A stretch of 16,067 nt of DNA, from contig JAPLNJ010000575.1 of the NCBI GenBank assembly GCA_026692885.1, positions 1 to 16,067 of the forward strand, written 5' to 3'. Positions 1 to 7,604 of the stretch are shown here, piece after piece. Position 1 is the first letter of the stretch, and each line of letters begins with the position of its first letter. This DNA comes from Planctomycetota bacterium. Its GTDB lineage: Bacteria > Planctomycetota > Planctomycetia > Pirellulales > Pirellulaceae. Below the pieces are notes generated by a model that was not told the DNA's origin, did not search any database, and saw only the letters and a list, made by a program, of their open reading frames with translations. A program made the position numbers and the translations under genes.

Positions 1-78
1 CGTACAGAATTCAAAATTGGCGGACAAACCACTCTGACTTGGCAAAGTCGCCAAACCGCCAATTTTGAATTCTGTACG
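1..78. repeat. Perfect 23-bp inverted repeat at the window edge
   Basis: Bases 1-23 and 56-78 are exact reverse complements, separated by 32 bases. The spacer holds a smaller dyad, TTGGC at 39-43 pairing with GCCAA at 50-54. The arms are AT-rich near their outer ends (GAATTCAAAATT) in an otherwise GC-rich region. It could be a small non-autonomous mobile element or a bidirectional terminator. The left flank is outside the window, so a target duplication cannot be tested. Confidence 0.75.
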
Positions 79-464
79 TCTGAGCCCTCGCGGCAAGCCC
101 CGTCCAGGCGACAACATTAAACCTCATTCTTGCCACTCCCATCGCAAAAAACCGTTTGGTGCTAGTAACGGTGGCCGAAATAACTTCCCGATTTCCGGCG
201 CGGGCCAAGGGGGCGATACCGGGGACGAATCGAGTAGCACGGATGGCAAAGCCGGGGCACGGATGGGCAGCGAGGTGTCGGACAATTCGTGAAGATGCTG
301 GGGTCTTCATCCATGCCCCGGCTTTGCCATCCGTGCTAGTTTTGGGTTGCGGGCTTCCGGCGTCCTCTCAACCCGTCGAGCATCGCAGGATGGAAGGTCT
401 GGGTCCCATCAGGTTGGGCCTCGAACCGTTCTGGGAGATCCGGAAGTCATTTCGGCCACCGTTG
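79..464. other. Non-coding space 3' of the GH36-like gene
   Basis: I see no convincing gene here. Open frames exist on both strands but are short, lack ribosome binding sites and run through palindromes. The space is mostly occupied by the nested inverted repeat described separately, and the remainder shows no recognisable motif. Confidence 0.6.
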
Positions 465-467
465 CTA
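163..467. repeat. Nested inverted repeats overlapping the GH36-like stop codon
   Basis: The outer arms 163-188 and 442-467 are 26 bp long with 2 mismatches. The inner arms 235-265 and 308-338 are 31 bp long with 1 mismatch and a 42-base loop. The right outer arm contains the stop codon (465-467) of the minus-strand GH36-like gene, so the repeat borders or has replaced the 3' end of that gene. The inner arms carry a GGCAAAGCCGGGGCA core. No transposase is present. A role as transcription terminator or 3' mRNA stabiliser is possible, but there is no T-tract. Confidence 0.75.
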
Positions 468-3092
468 CGGGCCAGGCGCGAGCTGCTCGAAGAACAGCAA
501 CTCGGAGGCCCGTTCCCCTTGGAGCGTGACGTCGATGCCCGTCGCCAATTCATCACCGCGCTTGTCCACGGCGGGATTGGAGCCGTCTTCAAAAGTCACG
601 CGGTAGCGAGTGTCGATCGGTAGGCCGCGAAGACGAATGGTCATCGTCTCCGGCTGAGCAGCCGGTTTGAAGATATACACCACGCCGGTCTTGGCTTCGG
701 GATCGTAGTACTCGATGCCATCCCAGTGCTTGCCATCCGGCCGAGGGAAGATGTGGTACAGGTCGGCCTGTCGAATCAACGGTCGGAGCTTGGTCTTGTA
801 GGTGCTCACCGCTTGCTTGATGGCGGCTTGCTGCTCGGCGGGCCAGACCGGGCCGCCGTTGCCACCGCGGGGAGCGTCCGGGTGCCAGTAGGCGGCGCCC
901 AGCGCGGCCGAGCGAAACTCGTAGACCGAACCGGTGGCCTGCCACTCGGCCCAGGAACCGCACAGGGCCGCCAACTGCATCGGGTGCAAGGCGTAGGACG
1001 AATCGTAGAACGATTGCCGGGCGTCCAACGGGTAGTAGCGATCCTGATTCTGAACTTTGAAACAGCGGCGGAGGATGCCGTAGTCCTTGATCCGACCGCC
1101 GCCGGAGCAGTTCTCGTAGGAGAAGTTTTCCACCTCGGCGTACAACGAGTCCAGCACTTCGTAGTAGCCCTTCGTCTGCCAGTAGCCCACGTCCTGAGCA
1201 TTGTGGGCGCGGGTCCCCGGTCCGAAGCCGCCGGTCTGCAGCACATTGCCGTCCGTACCGTCGGAGCGAAAGAAGTCGATGCGGAACTTCTCGTACAGGT
1301 ACTTGGTATCGTCCCGGCGATGCTGGATTCCCTCGGCTGTGGTCATCGGCGGATTGCAGTTCCAATACAGCCCAAAACGCAGACCTGCGGCGTGGGCCTG
1401 GTCTCTGGCCGCCAGCATCCCCTGAGGCCAGTCGACCAAGTCGCCCACCGGCGGGTGCGGTTTATGCGTGGTGTCGCCCTGCCACCAGCCGACGTCGAGC
1501 ACCACTTCCTCAAATCCCAACGGCGCGATCTGATCAATCAGCGGGTAGTACTTGGCTTCGACCGAATCCCAACTCCCTTGGCCTTTGCCGGTGGCGGCGA
1601 AGGCATTCCATTCCACCTTGGGGTACGTCGGATCGTTTCTCAACGCGGCCGGCAGGCTGTGATTGAACAGATACTTGTGCAGACGGTTGGCCGCGTCGTC
1701 CAGATCGCCCGTGTACGCTCCCAGAAAGGCGGGCGGGACTTGAAATGTCTCACGGGGGGCCAACTGGGTCCGGAAATCGCCGCGGTTGCCGGCCTGCAGG
1801 AAGACGCCGCGGGCTTCCGGATCGCCAGCCAACGTGAGTCGCCCGAGGCTCCATTCCCAGCCCAAGTACAGGCCGTGCTTTCCGTCGGCGTCCACGGCCA
1901 CGAAAGGAATCCAGTCCTGCTCCTCGGAGATGCGCAGCGTCTTGCGGTATTGTGAGGTCAGGGCCTCATGGTAGACGCCGGTGCGATCCGGCAGAGAACC
2001 ATCATCGTTGATATACCAAACACTGGTCTGATCGTTGGGGCCGACGGCGTGCAAGGCTAGGCTTTCCTGCCTGTAGATCGTCACGGGTTGCTCGGCCTGG
2101 TTACTGATGAACATGGTGTGGCGAATCGGACCGGGGCCGCGGCGCGCGTGCCACACGGATTTCAACTCCAACGCCGGATGCTGATTCGTGAACCGGAGCG
2201 TCACCTTAGTCCCCTCGCCCTGATCGACCGTTCCGTCTTGATAGACCCAGTCCGGACGATACGGGACGCCCGCCATGTCCACTTGTTCCAACAGGGGAAA
2301 TGCTGAGGGCGCTGCGGTCCAGTTCCAGTTCGTGGCCAAGCTGCTCAGTTCGAACAGACACAGTTTGTGATCGGCGGTGACGCCGACAGTCAACCGCGTG
2401 TCGTCGGTGGCCAACGTCCACGCTTCGCGGCGCGCGCCGACCTGCACTTCGGCAGCCCACGGCGTTTCCGGAGTTGGTGCGGGGGCGGAGGTCGCGGGCT
2501 TGGCGAGCATGTCGGCGGTGCGCGTCTCGAACTCATCCAGCCAGAGGCTTCGGCCATCGGCCAGTGTCACCCGCGCTTCGCCCCAGTCGGCGTGATCGGC
2601 CCAGGGACCATCACCGGCATCGGTGGCCCGCAGCAGGAACTCACGGGCTCCGTCGAGATCGACAGCAAGGCGTGCCGGCTCGTCCCCGCCGCGCAAGACC
2701 GCCGACTTCACGACCGCCTTGCCGCCCACCTCGACGACGAACACCACGCTGCCCCGCCCACCCTTGGTGTCGCGGTTGTGGTCCACGCCGACCAGGGCCT
2801 CGAACCGTTGTCCGGGTACGGGAAGACGCACCACGATCTCACTGTGGGCATGCGATCCCAAACCGCGGGGAATATCTTGCGAGCCGATCCGCAGGGGCGT
2901 CTTCAACACCGACTGATTCGGAATGAACTCGCCGTAATCCTGCCGGCGGACGTCAAGTTGTCCACGTTCCAACGGAGCGGGCTGCCCCGTAGCCGGCTTG
3001 GCTGCCTGCCCCGCGGCGCCCACCGTCACGAGGAAGAACACGACGGCAAATATCGACGAATGCACGTGGTTTGCCTTGGTTGCCGAAGTCAT
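465..3092 (-). CDS. Secreted NPCBM-domain GH36-like alpha-galactosidase (melibiase family)
   Basis: Predicted exported glycoside hydrolase of 875 residues, likely cleaving terminal alpha-galactosides. Residues 1-30 form a signal peptide (polar start, hydrophobic core IFAVVFFLVTV, then AAGQA). Residues 46-186 match the NPCBM carbohydrate-binding fold (LDVRRQDYGEF, GLGSHAHSEI). Residues 240-455 resemble the GH36 N-terminal beta domain, about 495-775 the TIM barrel, and about 785-870 a C-terminal beta domain. Clan GH-D motifs are visible: FRIDFF, with D606 as likely nucleophile, and ENCSGGGRIKD, with D670 as likely acid/base. I chose ATG 3092 because GGAG lies 8 bases upstream and the signal peptide starts there. 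The frame stays open for 98 more codons upstream into the kinase gene, but that part looks non-coding. Family assignment is strong; the exact substrate is not known. Confidence 0.88.
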   Translation of the reverse strand: MTSATKANHVHSSIFAVVFFLVTVGAAGQAAKPATGQPAPLERGQLDVRRQDYGEFIPNQSVLKTPLRIGSQDIPRGLGSHAHSEIVVRLPVPGQRFEALVGVDHNRDTKGGRGSVVFVVEVGGKAVVKSAVLRGGDEPARLAVDLDGAREFLLRATDAGDGPWADHADWGEARVTLADGRSLWLDEFETRTADMLAKPATSAPAPTPETPWAAEVQVGARREAWTLATDDTRLTVGVTADHKLCLFELSSLATNWNWTAAPSAFPLLEQVDMAGVPYRPDWVYQDGTVDQGEGTKVTLRFTNQHPALELKSVWHARRGPGPIRHTMFISNQAEQPVTIYRQESLALHAVGPNDQTSVWYINDDGSLPDRTGVYHEALTSQYRKTLRISEEQDWIPFVAVDADGKHGLYLGWEWSLGRLTLAGDPEARGVFLQAGNRGDFRTQLAPRETFQVPPAFLGAYTGDLDDAANRLHKYLFNHSLPAALRNDPTYPKVEWNAFAATGKGQGSWDSVEAKYYPLIDQIAPLGFEEVVLDVGWWQGDTTHKPHPPVGDLVDWPQGMLAARDQAHAAGLRFGLYWNCNPPMTTAEGIQHRRDDTKYLYEKFRIDFFRSDGTDGNVLQTGGFGPGTRAHNAQDVGYWQTKGYYEVLDSLYAEVENFSYENCSGGGRIKDYGILRRCFKVQNQDRYYPLDARQSFYDSSYALHPMQLAALCGSWAEWQATGSVYEFRSAALGAAYWHPDAPRGGNGGPVWPAEQQAAIKQAVSTYKTKLRPLIRQADLYHIFPRPDGKHWDGIEYYDPEAKTGVVYIFKPAAQPETMTIRLRGLPIDTRYRVTFEDGSNPAVDKRGDELATGIDVTLQGERASELLFFEQLAPGP

Positions 3093-3184
3093 GATTCGAG
3101 CTCCATGTTCTTCGCTTTCAATCCTGCCGGTAGCCAGACAAGCAGGTTGACGGAAATCAGGCCTTGACGGCGGGCAATGTTCAT
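3089..3184 (-). CDS. Possible 31-residue leader ORF coupled to the GH36-like gene
   Basis: A short frame, MNIARRQGLISVNLLVWL..., runs from ATG 3184 to a TGA whose first two bases overlap the ATG of the GH36-like gene (ATGA). It is basic at the N terminus with a short hydrophobic stretch. A GCGAG lies about 7-11 bases upstream, a weak ribosome site. Overlap of this kind often means translational coupling, but one in three random frames would end near this point. No homology is recognised, so treat it as a candidate only. Confidence 0.25.
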   Translation of the reverse strand: MNIARRQGLISVNLLVWLPAGLKAKNMELES

Positions 3185-3363
3185 CGGTGTTACTCGCGAT
3201 CCGGGAGCGCTGACTCCCGACAAGTTTGACGACCATCGGCGCCGGTGACAAGAGCCATGTTGAAACGGCCCCCAAGGACCTTCGACAACGGATGGCAGGT
3301 GTTGCACTGGATCGTCCCCAACGCCTCGGCTCGGTCGTCCCAGAGCAACCCACCGCCAGCAGA
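3093..3363. other. Gap between kinase and GH36-like gene, with a CxxCH-bearing frame
   Basis: This 271-base gap has no confident gene or promoter. Read on the minus strand in the kinase frame, the sequence stays open for 49 codons after the kinase TAA and encodes a haem-c-type CNTCH motif (context GTIQCNTCHPLSK). It then stops 5 bases before the ATG of the 31-residue frame. It has no good start codon or ribosome site. It may be a gene remnant or chance. Confidence 0.35.
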
Positions 3364-6300
3364 TTACTCCGCGTCGGCGGCCTCACTCACCGGGAGCGTC
3401 ACCCGAACCACAGTCCCCTGCCCCGGTTCGCTCTTGATACTCAATTTCCCGTCGAGAAGCCGTGACCGCTCGCGAATTCCTTCCAGGCCGAAGCGGTTTT
3501 CCTGAACCGTGCCCTGGTCGAAACCGGTCCCCCAGTCTCGGACCTCCAAGGTCACCTCGTCCCCTTCTTGCGTGAGCGTCACACGGACCTTCTCGCTCTG
3601 GCTGTGTCGGCAGGCATTGGTCAGCGATTCCTGAGCGATGCGAAACAGGGAGTTCTCCAGCGTCGGATTCAGCCTCTCGAACTGGACAGCATGCCGGTAT
3701 TCGATTTCGGGTGCCGCAGGGATTGACTGCAGTTGCGCTGCCACGTCGGCAATCGCCTCCACCAGACCAAACCTGTCCAACACGGGCGTCCGCAGCCGGT
3801 TCATCACCCTGCGGAGTTCCGACGTGGCCTGATTCAACGCTTCCATTCCGTCACGATAGGCAGCCGCCCCTTTCGACTTCCGCCCCTTGGGAGGCTGCGA
3901 TTCAAACAGCATTTTGGCCCCTAGCAGCTGCTGAGCCACCCCGTCGTGAAGTTCGTAGGTAATCAGGCGACGTTCATGGTCGATAGCCAGCACCATGCGG
4001 CGGAGTGCCAGTTGTTCGAATTTCACTTTCTCCTCAGCCAGTTTACGATCCGTAATGTCGCCATGAGAACCGACAACTCGGCACGCCTTTCCTTGCTCGT
4101 CACGAACAACGACGGCGTGTGCCATGATCCAGCGGTAAGATCCATCCTTGTGACGCAGCCGGTACTCGGCTGTAATAATCGATGACGTGCCCGCCAGGAA
4201 GTCTTCGAGGAACTTAGTAACCCACTCACGCTCATCGGGATGAAGCAGCCGGACCCAATCCTCCAACCGGTCGCCGATCTCGTCTTGTTCGTAGCCGAAT
4301 AGTGCCTTCCAGCGGGGCGAAAAAAACAATGTTCCAGTGCGGATGTCCCAATCCCAGATGCCGACCCCCGCTCCCCGCACAGCTAATTCGTATCGCTCTT
4401 GGCTTGCTTGGAGTTGCTGGTAGCTCTGACGCAAATCCTCTTCGACTCGCTTGAGTTCGGTGATGTCCGTAATCATGGCGGCGGTACAGAGCAGTTCGCC
4501 GTTGTCGTCATGCACGGGGAAGATTGTGTGGATCGTCGGGTGCAGCTGGCCGTCAGCGAAAGCCAGCAGCTGTTCCCCTTGCCAGTGTTCCCTCCGACGC
4601 AGGGCCGGAAGGATCTCCCGCTCCCGCCGTGGCAGGTAGTCGGCGGGATAGTAAGTTGACAGATACTTGCCGATCACGTCGTCAGGGCTTTGCGCCCCGA
4701 ACAGCCGAGCCAAGAACGGGTTGACGTAGGTGATCTGGCCGTCCACGTCGGCCATGCCAAAACCTTGTGTGGCAGCTTCGACAAACCGGCGAAACATTTT
4801 TAGCTCTTCCTCAGCCCGCCGCCGCTGTTCTATTTCCTTCTTTAGCAGTTTGTTGGCCGTGGTCAGTTCAGCGGTACGCTCGTTGACCTTCTGTTCCAAT
4901 TTGTCGTGGGCCTGCCTCAAAGCGGCTTCGGCTTGCTTGCGTTCGGTGATGTCTCGCACGATGGCCCACATGGCGGCGGGTTTGCCTTCGCTGTCGGTGA
5001 TGAGGAATGTCCGCAGCTCCACGGGGAAGACCGTGCCGTCCTTCCGCCGATACTCCTTCTCGTAGATCTCCGAGCACCCTCGTGGAAGAATTTGTTCTTG
5101 GACGATCTGGGCCTCGAACGGACGCCATTTCTCCGGCGTCAGGTCCGTGTAGCGAAGGGCGGGGAGTTCTTCCGATTCGTAGCCCAGCATTTGGCGATAG
5201 GCGTCGTTAAACTCCTGGATCTGGCCGTCCATGCTTACGCTGACGAAGGCGTCCATCATGCTGCGATGCAACTGGCGATACTTGGCTTCGGATGCTCGGA
5301 GTGCCGCTTCCGTCCGTTTGCGGTCGGTGATGTCCTCCGCCAAGGAGGCGAACCCGACGACCTGACCTTCGGCGTTGACCAGTGGCGTGTTGTACCACTC
5401 GCACAGAATTGTCCTGCCGTCCTTGGTGACATTTTCATTGGTGCTGCGTTCGCCGCCCTTCTTGGCACGAAGATCCGCCCACAAGGGATCGACATGTTCA
5501 CGGACTTCGGGCGGGACCAGAAAGGCGAAGTGACGCCCAAAAGCTTCTTCTTCGGTATAGCCGAAAACACGTTTCGCCCCCGGATTCCATTGGGAGACCC
5601 CAAGTTGCAGATCCCACTCAATCACGGCCAACGGCGTCTGTTCGACGTGCAATCGCATTTTCTGCTCCGACTGCCTGACGGACTCCTCGGCCCGCTTCTG
5701 CTCGGTGATGTCTCCGAACATGCCGATGTCGTGTGTGGGCCTTCCGTCTGCATCGAAGATCATCGTCGCGGCCAGTTGTCCCCAGAACACTTGACCGTCT
5801 TTGCGCACATAGCGTTTGTCGATGGTGTAGTACGGGATTTCGCCACGCAGACTGCGTAGTATAAGCTGGCGATCCTGCTCCAAGTCATCCGGGTACGTCA
5901 CGCCCGCAACGCCTAATTCAAGGAGTTCGGGTTCCGAATAACCCAACATGTCACAAACTCGCTTGTTGACGTGCTGAATACGAAGGTCAGGGCCAAACAT
6001 GGCAAAACCGAGCGGCCCTTCCTCAAACACTCTGCGGAAGCGTTCTTCGCTTTCTCGCCGTGCCGCCTCGGCCCGCTTGTGGCCGGTGATGTCGGAGACG
6101 ATGCACACAAACCCGGTGAGGTCTCCCTGCGTGTTGCGAACGTAGTTCCAATCGACACGGACATCGAACAACTCGCCGCTTTTCTTGATGTTCTTGGCGA
6201 AGTACGGTGTGGGGGCGGGCTGCTCCGCGACGAGATGCTGGAAGTACGTAGGCAGGGATTCCTTCTCTGGTCCAGGGGCGAGTTGTTCCCAAACGTAGGT

Positions 6301-6522
6301 ACCTAGTAGTTCGTCTGCCGGGAATCCGGTCAGCGTCTCTTGTGGCGGATTCACATAGGTGATCCGGCCCTCGGTATCACACCCGTGAATCCCCAGCGGA
6401 GCTACCTGAAACAGAGCCGCTGCCGTCCTCCATTCCGGCAAGGCACTTGCGTCGGCAATCTGCCCCCGCAACTGGGCCAGTTCCTCGATCAGTTGTTCCC
6501 TGGTCTTGTCCTGGTCGTTCAT
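3364..6522 (-). CDS. Soluble multi-PAS sensor histidine kinase, NarL-type (HisKA_3)
   Basis: Large cytoplasmic sensor kinase of 1052 residues with no membrane segment or signal peptide. After an N-terminal coiled coil it shows six PAS domains at about 30-150, 165-275, 290-402, 415-528, 578-690 and 710-826; most end in a DIT-x-x-K/R-type PAC boundary (DITGHKRAE, DITEQKRAE, DITDRKRTE, DITERKQAE, DITELKRVE, DITDRKLAE). A long helix (530-578) precedes PAS 5. The dimerisation domain carries ELHDGVAQQL with phospho-acceptor H859, then an HATPase with N box ESLTNACRHS and G boxes DWGTGFD and FGLEGIRER. The first codon of the open frame is GTG 6525, but AGGTGA sits too close to it and suits ATG 6522. 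No response regulator is nearby, so its partner (expected NarL/FixJ type) is elsewhere. It is divergent from the polysaccharide genes. Confidence 0.92.
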   Translation of the reverse strand: MNDQDKTREQLIEELAQLRGQIADASALPEWRTAAALFQVAPLGIHGCDTEGRITYVNPPQETLTGFPADELLGTYVWEQLAPGPEKESLPTYFQHLVAEQPAPTPYFAKNIKKSGELFDVRVDWNYVRNTQGDLTGFVCIVSDITGHKRAEAARRESEERFRRVFEEGPLGFAMFGPDLRIQHVNKRVCDMLGYSEPELLELGVAGVTYPDDLEQDRQLILRSLRGEIPYYTIDKRYVRKDGQVFWGQLAATMIFDADGRPTHDIGMFGDITEQKRAEESVRQSEQKMRLHVEQTPLAVIEWDLQLGVSQWNPGAKRVFGYTEEEAFGRHFAFLVPPEVREHVDPLWADLRAKKGGERSTNENVTKDGRTILCEWYNTPLVNAEGQVVGFASLAEDITDRKRTEAALRASEAKYRQLHRSMMDAFVSVSMDGQIQEFNDAYRQMLGYESEELPALRYTDLTPEKWRPFEAQIVQEQILPRGCSEIYEKEYRRKDGTVFPVELRTFLITDSEGKPAAMWAIVRDITERKQAEAALRQAHDKLEQKVNERTAELTTANKLLKKEIEQRRRAEEELKMFRRFVEAATQGFGMADVDGQITYVNPFLARLFGAQSPDDVIGKYLSTYYPADYLPRREREILPALRRREHWQGEQLLAFADGQLHPTIHTIFPVHDDNGELLCTAAMITDITELKRVEEDLRQSYQQLQASQERYELAVRGAGVGIWDWDIRTGTLFFSPRWKALFGYEQDEIGDRLEDWVRLLHPDEREWVTKFLEDFLAGTSSIITAEYRLRHKDGSYRWIMAHAVVVRDEQGKACRVVGSHGDITDRKLAEEKVKFEQLALRRMVLAIDHERRLITYELHDGVAQQLLGAKMLFESQPPKGRKSKGAAAYRDGMEALNQATSELRRVMNRLRTPVLDRFGLVEAIADVAAQLQSIPAAPEIEYRHAVQFERLNPTLENSLFRIAQESLTNACRHSQSEKVRVTLTQEGDEVTLEVRDWGTGFDQGTVQENRFGLEGIRERSRLLDGKLSIKSEPGQGTVVRVTLPVSEAADAE

Positions 6523-6615
6523 CACTCACCTGTTGTTTTGCTTCCACACCTCGCAACGCCAGTTGCGATCTTACAGTAATCTCGCCGCTTGCGGGAGGTT
6601 CAGGCTAGGGCGAGG

Positions 6616-6763
6616 CAAAGTTGGGGTTGACCTGGAAGATTAGTACGGTGGCAAGGGCGAGAGCCTGTTTCGCTGTTTGCCGCGAAAGGGCCCACATGAC
6701 AGCTCGAGACAACGCCCTGATCCTGATCCACACGTTTTCGCCCCGATAGGGGCAGCCACATAG
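6616..6763 (+). repeat. Dispersed intergenic repeat, copy A (148 bp)
   Basis: This stretch aligns without gaps to 8861-9008, with about 19 mismatches over 148 bases by hand (roughly 87% identity). Both begin CAAAGTTGGGGTTGAC and end GGGGCAGCCACATAG. The right part holds the dyad GCCCC-GATA-GGGGC (6740-6753), conserved in all copies in the window. Neither copy has a convincing reading frame. Confidence 0.85.
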
Positions 6764-6817
6764 CGTCCGCGCAGGAATTCTTGCAATACTTATTGATGCG
6801 ACGATCCTTACTGGCCG

Positions 6818-6834
6818 TCGGCACAGGGATTGCT
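6818..6834 (+). promoter_or_regulatory. Sigma-54 (RpoN) -24/-12 promoter for the methyltransferase operon
   Basis: TCGGCACAGGGATTGCT matches the sigma-54 consensus TTGGCACGNNNNTTGCW at all but two fixed positions. The invariant GG (6820-6821) and GC (6832-6833) are spaced exactly 12 bases apart. Transcription would start near 6845, leaving a leader of about 34 bases that includes the AAGGAG ribosome site at 6865-6870. Such promoters need an enhancer-binding ATPase, and none is encoded in the window. Confidence 0.6.
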
Positions 6835-6878
6835 TAGAGATCGTCGACTCTAGCACCTTCCTGCAAGGAGACTGGACG

Positions 6879-7583
6879 ATGACGACTTTTGGCTCAGCCG
6901 CCGAGTGGTGGCGGGACGCGGCCAGCGACCGCGGCCTACAGCTGATGGACCAACACGTGGCCGCCGACGCCGACTGGGACACCGCGGCGAAAACGGGAGC
7001 TCAGGATTTCGACCGGGCCCTGCAATTGACGGGGATGCCCACCGGCCCGCAGTGCACTGCGTTGGAAATCGGCTGCGGCGCAGGCCGCATGACCGGGGCG
7101 TTGGCCCAACGCTTTGGCCAGGTGGTGGCCGTGGACGTGTCAGAGGCATTTATCCAGCTCGCACGTCAACATTGCCGCAGCCGCAACGTCACCTGGCGTG
7201 TCAGCTCGGGCCGCGATCTCCAGGCGGTGACCGCCGATCAATTCGACGTGGTCTTTTCCTACGAAGTCTTCCACTACCTGGAGACCACGGTTCTGGAACG
7301 CTATATCCAGGACGTGTACCAAGCGTTGAGAACCCGGGGCGTCTTCGTCCTGCAGTTGAATACCGAACCCCTGCGATTGCTCACCCGAGCCAGCCTGTTG
7401 GTCCGGTACGGATTACATGGGTGCGGAAAAAAGTACTGGCGTGGCTGGCCGACCTCGCCCCATTTCATCCGCCACACCTACTCTGCCGAATGCATCGCAG
7501 AAACACTTCGCCGCCATGGATTCCGGGTCGAGAAACTGCTCCGGCCCGGGACGCGGCAGACCTGGTTTGTGGCGGTGAAGTAA
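6879..7583 (+). CDS. Class I SAM-dependent methyltransferase
   Basis: Predicted soluble methyltransferase of 234 residues. The SAM-binding motif I is ALEIGCGAGRM (61-71), followed by the acidic strand end VAVDVS (D86), which binds the ribose, and motif IV DVVFSYEVFHYL (123-134). The C-terminal part (165-230) probably shapes the acceptor site and gives no substrate clue. ATG 6879 follows AAGGAG with 8 bases spacing. It is the first gene after a sigma-54-like promoter and lies 21 bases from the acyltransferase gene, so the two form an operon. The polysaccharide context suggests methylation of a sugar, lipid carrier or cell-surface component, but protein or small-molecule substrates cannot be excluded. 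Confidence 0.85.
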   Translation: MTTFGSAAEWWRDAASDRGLQLMDQHVAADADWDTAAKTGAQDFDRALQLTGMPTGPQCTALEIGCGAGRMTGALAQRFGQVVAVDVSEAFIQLARQHCRSRNVTWRVSSGRDLQAVTADQFDVVFSYEVFHYLETTVLERYIQDVYQALRTRGVFVLQLNTEPLRLLTRASLLVRYGLHGCGKKYWRGWPTSPHFIRHTYSAECIAETLRRHGFRVEKLLRPGTRQTWFVAVK

Positions 7584-7604
7584 CCCGCTGATAAGGAAAT
7601 ACCC

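Larger units (their letters stand above)
6526..6878. other. Divergent intergenic region with repeat copy and sigma-54 promoter
   Basis: This 353-base space separates the minus-strand kinase from the plus-strand methyltransferase. It contains the 148-bp repeat copy at 6616-6763 and a sigma-54-like promoter at 6818-6834. No clear sigma-70 promoter for the kinase was found by eye. No ORF here is convincing. Confidence 0.6.

Noticed and set aside
726..1955. 409-codon plus-strand open frame over the GH36-like gene
   Set aside because: It is an antisense frame kept open by GC bias, with no recognisable domain, and the minus-strand gene has full motif support.
3093..3386. 98-codon upstream extension of the GH36-like frame
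   Set aside because: It overlaps the kinase 3' end, has no recognisable domain, and lies before a clear signal peptide with its own ribosome site at 3092.
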